A DNA stretch of 64,000 nt from Aralia elata (Eukaryota > Streptophyta > Magnoliopsida > Apiales > Araliaceae). Positions 25,362 to 38,273 of the stretch are shown here, one piece after another. The translations under genes were made by a program, and so were the position numbers. Location: NCBI GenBank assembly GCA_034770075.1, contig CM068385.1:949700-1013699 (forward strand), in the 5' to 3' direction. The notes under the pieces were generated by a model, which saw only the letters and a program-made list of their open reading frames with translations, did no database searches and had not been told where the DNA came from. Every line of letters begins with the position of its first letter. Within the stretch, counting starts at the first letter, position 1.

Positions 25362-27030
25362 ATGGATTTCCTCTACATTTCTCTACTATGCCTCCTCTTT
25401 GTTCTCCTGGTTTCTCTGTCTCTCCACTTCCTCATTTTCTACAAAAACAAATCCTCCTCCGGCAACGCCCCACCGGGTAGGACCGGATGGCCGGTCATCG
25501 GAGAAAGCCTCGAGTTTCTCTCCACCGGGTGGAAAGGACACCCGGAGAAATTCATATTTGACCGAATGACCAAATATTCCTCCAGTGTCTTCAAGACCTC
25601 ACTCTTAGGAGAACCGGCCGCAGTCTTTTGCGGCGCTGCCGGTAATAAATTCTTGTTCTCCAATGAGAACAAGCTAGTCCAAGCTTGGTGGCCTGCCTCA
25701 GTTGACAAACTATTCCCATCATCAAACCAAACCTCCTCAAAAGAAGAAGCCATCAAAATGAGAAAAATGCTTCCAAATTTCTTTAAACCCGAGGCCTTGA
25801 GACAATACGTTGGAATTATGGATCAAATCACTCAAAGACATTTTTCCTCTGGTTGGGAAAATAAAGAACAAGTTGTTGTTTTTCCACTAACAAAAAGATT
25901 CACTTTTTGGCTCGCCTGTCGCCTTTTTATAAGCGTTGAGGATCCTGACCATGTTGCTAAATTTGCTGATCCTTTTGATCTTTTGGCATCCGGGCTGATC
26001 TCAATCCCTATAGATTTGCCCGGCACGCCGTTTAGACGGGCCATAAAGGCATCAAACCACATAAGGAAGGAGCTAAGTGGGATAATAAAGCAAAGGAAGA
26101 TTGATTTGGCTGAGGGAAAGGCAACACCAACGCAAGATATATTGTCACATATGTTATTGACAAGTGATGAAAATGGGAAATTTATGAATGAGTTGGATAT
26201 TGCTGATAAGATTTTGGGGTTGTTGGTTGGTGGCCATGATACTGCTAGCTCTGCCTGTGCCTTCATTGTCAAGTATCTTGCTGAGCTCCCTGAGATCTAT
26301 GATGGAGTCTACAAGGGTAAATTAATATTCTTTACTTTTATTTTTTATTTTTTACTTTTTATTTTATTTTATGAATTAATTAATTAATTAATTAGGGTAG
26401 TATTTTCCTTTTTAATTAATTACAATATATGAGTCCAAATCTTAATTATGTCTGACTCTCATCAGATGTCTCATTGTCTCATGTTATACATTGCCAAGTA
26501 CCGTAATAATATAATTAACTTTTTTTAATGAATAATAATATTTGATATCAATACATGGGATGAGACTTATCTGAATTGGATAATATATATTGCTTGCTTC
26601 ACTCTTTTTTGTTCCCAATTTGTTTTTTATTTTCTCCCGATATGAATAGCATGATGGAGATCTTATAGAATTATATATTAATATGTTTGTTACGTAGTTC
26701 AACAGCAGCACAGAAAGATCATGGTTTAAGTTATTTTCTATTTTAAATTACCAATTCATATATATTTTGTCATCAGAGTAATTATTAATGCTTTATTCTT
26801 TTGACAAAGACGACCATTTCTTTCGAAAGTCCTTTGTGAGTAGTTAGATACATGCATATTCCAAATATGTCTACTTCAAATCATAATTTTTTAGTAGTCA
26901 AGTTGTCTTTCATGCATTTCTAAAAGACTATATTACTTTTAGCTTAGGTTGCAATTATTTTTTGAATTTATTCCTTTTACAATAATAACCCTAATATATA
27001 TTCCACAAAGTAAGAATAAACGGTATTATT

Positions 27031-27073
<43 letters not shown>

Positions 27074-28029
27074 GAATTGAATCTAATTAATTATTTTTGA
27101 GTGATGGTTGTTAATATATATATAGAGCAAATGGAGATAGCAAAGTCGAAAGGACCGGGTGAATTGTTGAATTGGGATGATCTTCAAAAGATGAAGTACT
27201 CATGGAACGTAGCATGTGAAGTCTTGAGACTTGCACCTCCCCTCCAAGGAGCTTTCAGAGAAGCCATGACTGATTTCATGTACAACGGTTTTGCAATTCC
27301 AAAGGGTTGGAAGGTAACTACGTACTTAACTTAATCTAAGTTTTTTTTTTGTTTTTATTTTTTATTTTTATAAAGGCCGATCAATTCAAATTCAGAAATG
27401 TTGTCCCTTTTTCTACCGCGTCCACTATTCAGTTTCATATATTGTCCAAACTAATTAGTATTTTATTCATTTAAAAAATTAACTTTAAATAAGTAATTAC
27501 GTACATTAATTACACTTGGAGATGAGACGATAAAGGATGTGACAGAAAATTTGGACTCTCAATTCACTTACTTTGTGTTAAACGTCTTTAATTTTCCTCT
27601 CCTTCATTATTATGCCTGCCCCTCCAGATTTAAAAATCTGTTAATTATATGCATGCCCGCCCTTCAAGTTAGTTAAAATATCTAAGTTTAAATAAATCCA
27701 AATTAATTAATTTTGCATGCATGCAGCTCTACTGGAGTGCAAACTCCACACACAGAAATTCAGAATTCTTCCCGGAGCCACTGAAATTTGATCCATCAAG
27801 ATTCGAGGGAAGCGGACCTGCTCCTTACACTTTCGTTCCATTCGGCGGAGGACCTAGAATGTGCCCCGGAAAAGAGTACGCCCGGTTGGAAATACTAGTC
27901 TTCATGCACCACCTTGTCAAGAGATTCAAATGGGAAAAAACAATTCCTGATGAGAAGATTGTTGTTAATCCCATGCCAATTCCGGCTAACGGACTTCCGG
28001 TTCGCCTCTTCCCTCACCCTCACAATTAA
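25362..28029 (+). CDS. CYP716A: CYP716A cytochrome P450, probable triterpene C-28 oxidase (copy 1)
   Basis: This is a complete three-exon gene: 25362-26316, 27126-27313 and 27727-28029. It encodes 481 residues, the usual CYP716A length. A hydrophobic ER anchor spans residues 3-27, then a proline-rich hinge (APPGRTGWP, 36-44). The I-helix oxygen-binding motif is GGHDTAS (290-296), the K-helix ExxR is E350-R353, the PERF-like motif is FDPSRF, and the haem loop PFGGGPRMCPG has Cys427 as ligand. CYP716A enzymes characterised in many eudicots oxidise C-28 of beta-amyrin, alpha-amyrin or lupeol in three steps to oleanolic, ursolic or betulinic acid. That role is inferred from family membership; some members hydroxylate other carbons. 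Intron 1 is 809 bp and intron 2 is 413 bp. The protein differs from copy 2 by 14 substitutions and one inserted residue. Confidence 0.95.
27035..27071. repeat. (TA)n microsatellite in CYP intron 1
   Basis: About 18 TA units lie some 50 bp before the exon 2 acceptor. The equivalent run in copy 2 is shorter and interrupted. Confidence 0.9.
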
Positions 28030-28308
28030 AGCCTCCTGATCGATCGAGAAAATTAATTAAATTACAATATGGACGTCGTCTATCTAGTACTATCTAGTAC
28101 CAATTAATTTCAACAAGGGAAAGTAGCTAGTAATCTTCATTTGTGTTGTTATTTGTCTAGTTTTTTTGAGATAATTAAGTCCATTGTTAATTATGTGTGT
28201 TTGTTTTCTTCATTCAATTAATAATTCACCTTCTTTTTCCCGATCCGCTTTGTTTTTGTTTAGAGAATTATACATTTACGTACTACGCTGACATTTATCA
28301 TGCTTAGG

Positions 28309-28311
<3 letters not shown>

Positions 28312-28377
<66 letters not shown>
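28312..28377. repeat. (TA)n microsatellite at duplication/TE junction
   Basis: About 33 TA units lie here. The matching run downstream of copy 2 is at 51133-51190. Homology between the two 3' flanks stops at this repeat. Confidence 0.95.
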
Positions 28378-28380
<3 letters not shown>

Positions 28381-28889
28381 GATTCGTCCACGCGCTCCAA
28401 TTACCAAAAGCGCGTCAATCCTGCACAATAATGAGACCACACTCAGGGAGCCTGCTGGTTTTATTCGCCGGAGGATCGCTCCGGTGTTTGAATAAGTACA
28501 GACTGAATAAAGTTTTAACAATAGAGGTTTTAAGCTTTAGTGCTGTAAAAAGTTGATTACCTATAACATGAGGTTTGGGTCTTGTACTTATAATGTTCAC
28601 CCGGCTGACATCACGCCTATCCCCGAATAGTAAATATGTCCACTCATTAGGTCAGGTGCCTTAATGGGATTGGACTGAATTTCCTTAGAAAAAGGTAGGC
28701 GTCGAATTATATCCTGACACCTACCTTCGAGAACAACAATTTGATGATGTTCCAACTGTACCAACCGCCAAGAGAGACCCTCACGTGAGTCATGTCCCAT
28801 CATCTCACTAGTGGCCCAATGACCCAACATACCAATTGGGCTTTAATAAATCATTACCTTATTTGGGCCTGGTAAGTCACGCCCCAACA
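28378..28889 (-). mobile_element. LTR fragment with adjacent polypurine tract
   Basis: On the minus strand a purine tract (ACTGAGGGGCAA) is followed by TGTTGGGGCGTGACTTACC. After that come about 500 bp with LTR-like features, such as a possible TATA (ATTATAAGTACAAGACCC). It ends in the TA microsatellite. It is not homologous to the neighbouring 29459-32174 LTR, so it belongs to a different element. No second LTR is present. Confidence 0.5.
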
Positions 28890-28905
28890 TTGCCCCTCAG
28901 TCTTC

Positions 28906-31900
28906 CGTTATAATGGAACATTTAATGGAAGAGTGTCACAATAAAAGCCCAATGAGAACACGTGGAGATCTTCCATAAAGGTTGAATATAAATCTCTGGC
29001 AGATACAACTGCAGAATTGACTTGGATACAATCTTTACTTTGTGAATTCGTACATTATCTGTGTTTCTGCCAGTATTGTAGACATGAGCTCTTCTCGTCT
29101 GGTTCTGCATGAATTGCATGAAGTTCCTAAAAAATTCATCATTTATCTTATTGATAGCATCATGATTAACATCATGATGTTCTGAGTTTGCACCCGTATT
29201 ATTTGTAGTTTCCTGATTTTCAGCCACAATTGTCTCATAGTGAATCTCTTGGTTTTCAGAAGCCATTCTGAAATGTGATCACAAAACAAAGATTAGTTAA
29301 AGAAATAGACATGCAACATCTTGTCCCTATAACCAAACCAATTACTTAAAAAATAGCTTAGGTAGGACACACTAGCGAAGAATTTTACTCGTCTCTTCTC
29401 TTCTAGTTCTAATCCCAGATCTCTACAAGAGATCGTATCCCTAAGGTCTGATACCAACTGTGACGCCCCCAAAATAGGTCCATACAACCCATTTTGAGTC
29501 GTCAATAATATTATACAAAATACAAATATAAATACGAATTTTTCCATTTACAACTAATAAATGTCGTGCAAAATACGACAACATATTACAAATACAACTT
29601 AAATTCTCAATACACTTATTGTCACACTAATAGTAATGTATTGAGATACTTCTATTGTCTCAGACCATCACTCTATTTTTCGGCTAATCCCCGCTACACT
29701 CTATTTTTCGGCTAATCTCCGCTACACTCTCTTTTTCTGAGAAAAACAATGAAACAAAAAGGAAAAGGGTGAGCACAAATAGCCCAGTAGGAAATATCAT
29801 GACTAAAATAATGAAGAATAAAATTATCTTTAACCTTCAACCGAAATAAATCAGAGATTTAAAGATATTATAATTATTTAATAACAATAACTGCAGCGGA
29901 ACGAACAATCCATTAGAAGAGTCAAGTAAATTATAATATCTACCATCTTCTATAAGTTAAAGGATCACCACCAATATTTTATCCCTGTAACACCAATCAA
30001 CAGTTCATGTTTATGAATATTCAAATCAACAGTTTATATTCAACAGCCTCTCTTTGCACTTTGTGCCAAAGATATTTATTTGTAACATCACCGGTCATGA
30101 TCATGCCAGACGCCAGTTCATCTTTGCACTACGGGCCAAAGAGAACTTTCACCATACGCTTTTGTTTGTAATACCAAAAGTCATGATTATACCAATATAT
30201 GGTTTGGTCAAAATCATGTCACACTAGTTCATCTTTGCACTACGGGCCAAAAAGAACTATCACCACAATTTAAATATGAGGATGATGACAATGATATAAA
30301 ATGAATACAGTGAGATTAAAAATAAGAATGAATGTTTGATTTATCCAGTGTCGAAGGTTGACCAAATTGTGGAGTCAAATTCAAGAATGATATTCAAGAA
30401 TAAAATTCACGATTCAACTATATCGTATTAAACGAAATAGAAAGATTTAGATGAAAAGATATTAGATGAAGCACAAACTATTAAGGATATTCTACAAATT
30501 TTCAGGAATTTTCACCATTTAAAAATAAGGTTTTGGAAACAAACAGAGATTTCTTATCATAAATGGAGAAATGTGAAAGAAAAAGATATCCCTTAAAGAG
30601 TACAAGAGAAATGATACGTTATACGAGTATAAAAGAATATATGAAACTGCAAATGGATTTTCACCCGTCATGCGATAATCCGCGTAGACAAATTATTTCC
30701 ACAAAAGGTTAATAAATAATGAATACGAAGGGTTATTCACCAGGCATGCGTCAATCCGCACAGACAGGTTATACCCACAGATTAATAAGGAATAAATGCA
30801 AAGGGATATTCACCAGGTACGACACTCCGTACATACAGGTTATTCCCACAAAGTAATAAGGAATGCATACAAAAGGATATTCACCAGGCATGCGTCAATC
30901 CGCACAGACAGGTTATCCCCACAAATTAATACGGAATGAATAACAACCTTTATGAGTATAATATCACTTACGAACATGGAAGCAAATGATATTACATAAG
31001 AGTATGGAAGAAATAATATCCCCTACCTTCGTTAATAAGTGATTGGATGTTGTTTTCTATGAAGTTTATTAACTTGTACAATACTAGTATTCTCACAAAT
31101 ACTCACAATAGCCTAGCACACTTAGAGAACTCAAGAAATTTAGATAGAGAGAGGAAGTATAAGCAAGCAAGGTGTGAAGATTTCTTAAGATAATCATTTC
31201 TATTTATAGGAAAACCAAGTTTCATTAATTGCACAATAAGGGCTCGATTTATTACACTTTAGTACCTCTATCTTTGCCTCTATTTTTAATATAATCCCTC
31301 AAATATTATCAATCATGCATAACATCCCTTAATAGTTTCCACATGTGAACCAATAGTTCCATCATGTGAACTAATAGTTCATTGCATGTGAATTTCACAA
31401 TTTCAATTAGGTACCCCTAAGTTAGACTCTACTTTTAATCCGTCAATAATGCTAAAAAATCATATCAAATAATATGAGTTACAGTGCCATGACAAATAAT
31501 AAAAAGTACCATGCAGATGCTATTGTAATTATTGAATCAAAATACTGTGCAATTGCTAGTTTATCAATTATTGAATCAATAATTTAAAATACTGTGTAAC
31601 ACTGTGTGCCTGTGAAATACAGCGTACTACTGTGGAATAACGCGTTTTACTGTTCTTTTTATTACCGGGTATTTCAACAGTTGCCAGTGATAATACTGTT
31701 AACAAAATACTATCGTTTTCAATATCCGACAATGAGCCCACTTTCGTCGACAATATTGTTATTATGGGGCCCACTAATATTTTTTTTTATTTCGGCGCCG
31801 TCGTAGGGTACCAAATATAATATTCCCCGACATAACGAATATTATCCGACAGAAGAAATATTCCCTGACATACAGGTTTGATTTTTTGTATAAATGAATA

Positions 31901-32174
31901 GTATATTCGTATAAATAGCACTTTCATATTTATACCGTATAATTTTCGTATCCAGCTCATATAAACGTTATGACGTAATTCGAAGATCGAAGAAAGTATA
32001 AAAGCGTTTTTAGCGTGAATAGTACCTCATGAATAGTGATTTAGCGTTATTATTAGACTTCTCAATTGTCACATTTCACTAGTAACTTTATCATTATCGA
32101 TTTAATATCTTTTTGTTTAAAATAATAATAAGAAGAAAAATAAATTCTCTTATTAAAATTGTCGGGGTCTTACA
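28906..32174 (-). mobile_element. Truncated Ty3/gypsy-type element: LTR, primer site, start of gag
   Basis: Reading on the minus strand, a 2.7-kb LTR (32174-29459) starts TGTAAGACCCCGAC and ends GGCGTCACA. A primer-binding site GTTGGTATCAGACC follows directly (29458-29445). A short reading frame beginning MASENQEIHYET (29266-28922) has the position and character of a gag N terminus and loses similarity to any gag pattern after about 70 residues. No protease, polymerase or right LTR remains. The layout, and the GGGTGAGC motif shared with the 43319-47016 LTR, suggest a Tekay/Del-like chromovirus. Confidence 0.65.
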
Positions 32175-32546
32175 CAGTGATTCCACCCCCATCAGCTTGA
32201 CGGGGGTATTGACACAGATTATCTCATACACTTAAGGGCCTATTCGGGAATGACTTATTTTAAAATGACTTATAAGTTAAAATATAAGTTGACTTATAAG
32301 TTATTTTAAGTTGTGACTTATAAGAAAAAACGTTCGGCTGATAATGACTTATAAGTCACAAATTAACTTAAAACAAGTTATGAAGGTGTTCGACTGATAA
32401 TGACTTATAAGTTAAAATAAAATATAAAGATGACTAAAAAGGACATTATAAAAAGATAAATTGACGCAATATCATATCATAACAATTATCCACAATTGCA
32501 CTAAATAAAAACTTAAACAAATTCTCTAAACATATCAAGTACAATT

Positions 32547-34040
32547 TTATTTAAAGTTAGAGATGGCTACTGCAATATTATCTCTCATTGCTTGCATAAT
32601 TAAACCATTAGTAACTGAAGTAGATCCACCCCCATGTACAACATTATCATCACCGCCACCAATAACATCTTCTGGACGATATCCCTCCTTCTCAGCTACT
32701 TGAAATGCATTGTCTGAGGTAAAAAAATTTCTTATGTAGTTGTGAAGGGCCATTGATGCAATAACAATGTTTCTTTGTGTCTCAATTGAGAAAAATGGTA
32801 TATCACGCAAAATAGCCCATCTTGCCTTCCACACTCCAAATGTACATTCAATAACATTTCTTAAAGAGGAATGTAAATAATTAAATTTCTCTTTAACCCC
32901 TTTTGGTGCACGTAGTTCTCTTGTTCTACCACGATGAAAATCTGGGAGGTGATACCTTATAAATTGTCCTGTAGGAACCATGTAACCCTTTGTGTTTGGG
33001 TAACCCGCATCGACAACATAATATTTATCTAAGAAAATACAATAAACTAATTTATTCAATAAATAATGTTATATAAAAATGAACAAATAAAATATAAAAA
33101 TATGAGACCATACCACCAGTTGCGTGCGGAAATTTGAGCTCTTTTCTTATAAGTGCTTGTGTGAATATACGAGTGTCATGAGCACTACCCTCCCATCCAG
33201 GCCATACAAATGTGAAGCACATGTTAAAATCACATACTGCCATTATGTTTTGTGTAGGAATGCCTTTTCTCCCAATGTATGGAACTTCTTGCCCTTTAGG
33301 AAGTCGAGCTTTTATATGTGTACCACCAATTGCTTCAATACAATTCTAATAAAATGTGGAAAAGAAAACCTTCATACAACATGTATAATTAATATAAGCT
33401 TTATTAAGAGAGAAAGAAACATTTATACCTCAAAAAATGGAAGATATCGGTCATTCTGAGGCACATGATATTGTGCTCCATTATTATAATTGACATCCGG
33501 TCTAATAATGTCTGTAGAAATTTATAAGACAGCATTTAACACCATATGAAAATGTCTACTGATAATATCTCCCGAATGTTGAAAAGTCTCTTGTATCAAT
33601 CTATTTCCAGTCCCATGTGCTAAATTCATCAAGAACATGCCTACTTGTTCTTCCACAACGATATCAAATGTGGGTTTCAATCCATAATGATTTCTAAGAT
33701 CACCACACAATTTTAAAAATGTATTTTTATCTAAACAAAAAGCTTGAAAACATCGTGATTCATGACCATTTAGTATCTCCATTATCAACATGTTTCCAGT
33801 TCTTGATGAATTCCAACATGGTTCCTTACAAATAAAACTCTCATTATACATATAAATTTCAAAACCAACCATTCGAGACATTAGTAACCATTCATTGTCT
33901 TCTTCCTGCCACTTTTGAATATCCAACTCTCTATTTCTTATAAACTCTTCCTCATTGTTAGCATCGTTATCAAAGAAACTAGCATTAAAATAATGGAATA
34001 ACTGTTCATCCACTTCTGCTTGAATATGATTCATATCCAT
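32547..34040 (-). pseudogene. PIF/Harbinger transposase (DDE_Tnp_4), nonsense-disrupted
   Basis: Three exons can be joined: 34040-33429, 33345-33114 and 33028-32547, with GT-AG borders and fitting phases, for 442 codons including the final stop. Conserved blocks include IGGTHIKARLPKG, the first Asp in AVCDFNMCFTFV, GWEGSAHDTRIF, the second Asp in YYVVDAGYPN, and the Glu in IECTFGVWKARW. All catalytic DDE residues are therefore present. An in-frame TAA at 33524-33522 interrupts exon 1 after NAVL, so the product would lose the whole catalytic domain. The reading frame continues intact beyond it. Confidence 0.85.
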
Positions 34041-35661
34041 TTTAACTGAAATTTAGAAAAGAAAATAATAAATTAAAACAACTTCATGATCAAAACAACT
34101 CATATGACTTCATGATCAAAACAACTTCAACTAACTCAACACAGTGCAATAGTCTAACCAAGTCAGCCACACAGGCCAACTGTTGTAGTGCAGCCAAGCC
34201 ATGCCATAAAAAAGATTTCACAGAATAGGCTCATACATAAAAACAGTTCTCATGTCATGACAATAATATCTGATGTCCACAAAGGGTCTTGCACAATAAA
34301 ATTCAACAGTGATTAATCTCATAAAAAGTTAGTCTTCCAGAAAATGAAACAAGGAGAAGCATACATGAAGAATAAGCCGCAGTTACTTACAAAAACAGTT
34401 GATGCCAGGAGTGAGTGAAATTTTACAGAGCTCCTATAGCATGTAATACCCCAAGCAAGAACCAGTATGTCTAACAGATTTTAAGGCATAAATTATATGA
34501 TTTTATATGCTCAAAGTCAAATGTTAACAATTTACTCTTTTGGTATTATATATATTACTCATATCTTTTATAACCAAGCCAGCCATAGGATTTTCTTAAC
34601 CAAGAGAATTTGCAAGGTTCATTATGCATAGCATGACTTTTTTAATACTATTACACCAAGTTACAGCAGATTTGTATTCCAACAAAAAGACCCATTGTAA
34701 AAGAAGAAACACTAAAATTTGACATTTCGAAATAGGATGGTTTGGGACTTTAAGGGAATTTGTCAAATTTAGCATGAAGTTACAAGTCTTAAATCATTCA
34801 TTCTAGAATTTTGAATGTCCAATAGAGATCAAATGGCGTCATTGCGCTTTTGACACTCTTACGACAAAACAATATCACTATAACAAAATTTCTTATGTGG
34901 CATGAAATGAAACTAACATTATTTTGATGCTATCGTTTGTACCGAAGAGCAACCACTCTTTTTAGAAGGCCATAATCATGAAATCAGTCAAATTTAGTAA
35001 CTGATTGATTTACTGTAATCGATTGTTACATCCAAATAGTGAGAAACACAATAATGGAGGGCCGAAACCCCAATTCATCTAAACAAACCTCAAAAAAATA
35101 GTCAACTTTAGAGTAAAAATGTGAACAACATCAAATGCTAACATATCGCAGCTGAAAAGAAATAAGAGTATGAACCAATTCTCCACTGAAATTCATATAA
35201 GATTTGAGGCTTTGCCAACAAAACAAGTACCTCTCCTATATAACCTGCACTGTAGCACAAAAAAGTCAAAGAGTACCCATCAAACTCACAATGAGGTGTT
35301 ACATGCTATAGAAGTATAACATGTGCAGTGCTGTGATTTTCAGCATAGGGTTAATTGTAAACAGAAAGCAAATGATTGTTGGCTTCCATTATAAACAGAC
35401 CAGAATTGCAGTCATTCATAAATCATGACAAACCAGAATTACATCTTAGTATCTACATAAAATGCCAAAATGCTCATTCATTCACAAATAAAACTATTTA
35501 ACACAAACCTAATATTTTTAAACATAAAACAGAACACATTAAGAGTGACCAAGGCAATCAGAAGCCTTTGGAATTACATTCATAGTATACATATTACAAA
35601 CAAGAACTTGATGAAAATATAATCTTACTAAAACATCGCATTACAACAATAGATAAAATAT

Positions 35662-36866
35662 TCAAACGATAAGTTGATGAAAACTAGGTGGGGGCATCGT
35701 AGAACTCTTCGTGTCCACAAGTGACTTGATGAATGATAGGCGTGAGTCAATATCTGGTTGAGCTGCAAATAATTCTCTTGCAGAATTGCTCATGAAAATT
35801 TTGCATGAAGAATTCCAAAATGGAGTATTTGGATGAACATTTGGAAGCTCACTCAATAACTTGATGCATGCAGTTGGAGTAGGCATCAATGACTCTTGTA
35901 CATGATATGTCATTGTGGTTGCACTTCTGTTTGACATGAGATTTAACATTGAATCAATTTGATTGGATAGATGCTCCCGAGTTGTTATCTTTTTCTTTTT
36001 GTTTACATTACTACGATTCTCGTTTGATGGCCTCTTTCCTTTACTATTTGATGGCCCAGAAAACACCTCACGGACACCACTACCCTCACCACCGTTATCT
36101 CCTATCCTTGGATCATCACTATCTCCACTACCCTCGCCATCAGTACCACCACTATATGCATCTCCTTCAATATCAACATCAAAGTAATTATCATAACCAA
36201 CTCTCGATCTCTGCGTAGACACTAATGGAGGGCCGAACCCTTGACTTGGTGCATATGCACCCTCACCCGTAGCAACTACACTTGCGAATAACTCATGATA
36301 TTCATTATTGTATATTGAGCAATTTTTGTTCTGAAATTTGGCAAAGTCTTTGTTCATCTGCATATAGTGTAAGAAAAAAAGAATTTTAAGAGAGTAACTT
36401 AAAATAATTAATAAAGTCTAACTTACTATATAATAATTGCGTAAAGTTTATTGAGGATACCTTAATTTTGTTTACCCACCAATCATCAGACAACATTCTG
36501 CTTAGCAGCATCCCAACCCAATCATGTATCCCTATAAATTAATTATTGCCACAACAACCAATCTCCTCTCATTTGAGTCCAACGATTCTTTATTTGTTTT
36601 AAACTGTAATTTTTGTTCGTCTCCATATTGAAATTGGTCAATATATAATTCCAACCTACTTTGTTAAAATGATTTCCATCTCTATTTCCTTTTCTTACCT
36701 CATCCACATATAACTTAACAAACATTTGATGGGCAATTTCATCCCATCTTGCGCGCAGATCCTTGGCTTGAGCCTTCATCAATATGTTTATCTCCCCTAC
36801 CCCTACCCCTTGCCCCCTACCCTTTGTTTGAAGTTTTTCCAATCTACTTATTCCTTCACTTTCCAT
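35662..36866 (-). pseudogene. PIF/Harbinger Myb/SANT-like accessory protein, disrupted
   Basis: The first part (36866-36546) encodes a trihelix/Myb-like DNA-binding region with WDEIAHQMFVKLYVDE and LKQIKNRWTQMRGDW. It is followed by a TAA (36545-36543), then a further in-frame TGA and a frame change. The second part (36363-35662) begins NKDFAKFQNKN and contains an acidic Gly/Asp/Ser-rich linker, a basic KGKRPSNENRSNVNKKKK stretch (nuclear-signal-like) and a hydrophobic C terminus. In related elements this protein helps the transposase enter the nucleus and bind DNA. The gene cannot make a full product. Confidence 0.8.
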
Positions 36867-38218
36867 CTAATTCATAAACACCAAATAATAATATAACATG
36901 AGACATGATACTACCAACATACATAGTATAACATTAATAACTATTAACAAACAAAAACTCAGATAAATAACTAACATTTACTTTTTAGATTGACCTCTTA
37001 TAATGCTTGATCTGATTTTTAGAAATAGTTTTAGCCAAAATTCACATAGCTCGTATATCTGCCTTGATCTCCATGGAATAATTTGGTAGTGATGAAGTTG
37101 CTCTGACCAAATTATTTGACTGCAACTCTACCAGAAGGATAACCATGCGAGAGAAGGATCAGGTACAATTAGGCAAAAATTCATACAATATAGAACAAGA
37201 AAACATACAATATTTGATTAAAGCATACAAAATTCATACACTATTTTATTTTATGTTTCTCTTCATAATTAATTAAAGCTCTCTGCCAATGTTTTTTCTT
37301 AAATAATAGGATTATATTGTTTTTTGATGCTCTTGAATATCACCAGTTTATAATACAATACTAGTTAAAAACTGCAATCTTATGCATCATACAGAGAAAA
37401 AAAAACTACAAAACTTTCATAACTCAACATCACAAGTAAATTAAAAAAAAAATCCAAACATGTAATTGTTACATTAATTAGTTGAACAACTATATTATAT
37501 GAGTATAAACACAAAGAAAGAGAACTTCAACCATAATTTCACCTCTAAAAATCCTTAATTCCTAACCAGCGTAAAGGACAGAGAAACAAGGACGGAAAAA
37601 AGGAGAGACGGATAAGCCTTACTTGGTCGTCGCCGGAAGAGGGAAACCACAAAACAGTTGACACTAGAGAGATGAACGGCAGCTTGGAGAGAGAGAGCAG
37701 AGCAAATTAGCCGTTGGGCAAAAATGTTTACGTTAGATAGAAGAGAAACAGATCAGGCTTTTTAGGTTAACAAGGGGTAGGTACGTAATTTAACAAGACA
37801 GATGAGGGGCAAAATAGTCTTTACATTTGGTCAAAATAACTTATTCAGAATGACTTATAAGTCATTTTTCAATAAGTTAAAAATTGTTACTTATTATTTT
37901 TTACTTATAAGTCAAAAAATAAATTAAAATTTAAGTAGCTCCCGAACACGCAAACAGTACAAAACTCCTTATAAGTTGGTAAGGAGGAGCCGAACAGGGC
38001 CTCTCTCCACCCAAGCTATTGTATTGGATAAGGACTGAATCTATCCAAGGCTGTAACAAATATTTGAATTAGATTAGGATTGATTTGAGTTTTGAATTTG
38101 ATGTCATGTAAATCATGTAACAGTTTCTCTATATAACAGAGGCGAGAGGCCAACAATAGATAGAGAGGAAATTACAAATGAGAATCTGATTTCCATCTTT
38201 TTATACTTCTCAATTCCA

Positions 38219-38273
38219 CCCATTCCTCCCGGCCAACGGACTTCCGGTTCGCCTCTTCCCTCACAAACCCTAG
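38219..38273 (+). pseudogene. CYP716A 3'-end remnant (pseudogene 1)
   Basis: Only the last codons survive: the frame PANGLPVRLFPHKP then TAG at 38271-38273. They directly follow the end of the Copia-like LTR. The downstream flank matches that of the remnant at 52725-52961, while the C terminus differs from the intact copies (PHPHN). It is the stub of a second, distinct CYP716A gene, cut by retrotransposon insertion or deletion. Confidence 0.8.

Larger units (their letters stand above)
23105..28377 (+). repeat. Tandem duplication unit 1 (CYP716A copy 1 with flanks)
   Basis: The block starts at a motif CCCGATAATAAAATTAATAA and ends at a TA microsatellite. It aligns along its length with 39411-51190: about 2.2 kb of upstream DNA, all exons, both introns and the 3' flank. 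The main interruptions are transposon insertions private to one copy. Confidence 0.9.
32236..38001 (-). mobile_element. PIF/Harbinger DNA transposon, decayed
   Basis: The 5.8-kb element has short terminal inverted repeats (GGGCCTATTCGG left; reverse complement of CCGAACAGGGCC right). Subterminal copies of ACTTATAAGT cluster at both ends (about five left, three right). It carries the two genes expected of the superfamily, a DDE transposase and a Myb/SANT-like protein, both on the minus strand and both disrupted. No clean 3-bp target duplication is visible. Between the genes, 34041-35661 contains nothing recognisable. Confidence 0.85.
32210..38218 (+). mobile_element. Copia-like LTR split by a DNA transposon
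   Basis: A purine tract (CTTGACGGGGGTAT) precedes TGACACAGATTATCTC at 32210, which reads as an LTR start. The LTR breaks at 32235 and resumes after the PIF/Harbinger element at about 38002. It contains a TCTCTATATAACAGAGGC core-promoter-like motif and ends CAATTCCA at 38218. Joined, the LTR is about 240 bp, a size seen in many Copia elements. It abuts the last exon of a CYP716A pseudogene. The rest of the element is missing. Confidence 0.55.

Noticed and set aside
25439..26272. Long antisense frames over CYP exon 1 (also at 41845-42681)
   Set aside because: They are shadows of the P450 coding sequence and contain no domain.
29293..29547. Minus-strand frame overlapping the LTR end
   Set aside because: It crosses the LTR boundary and the primer-binding site, so it cannot be a natural gene.
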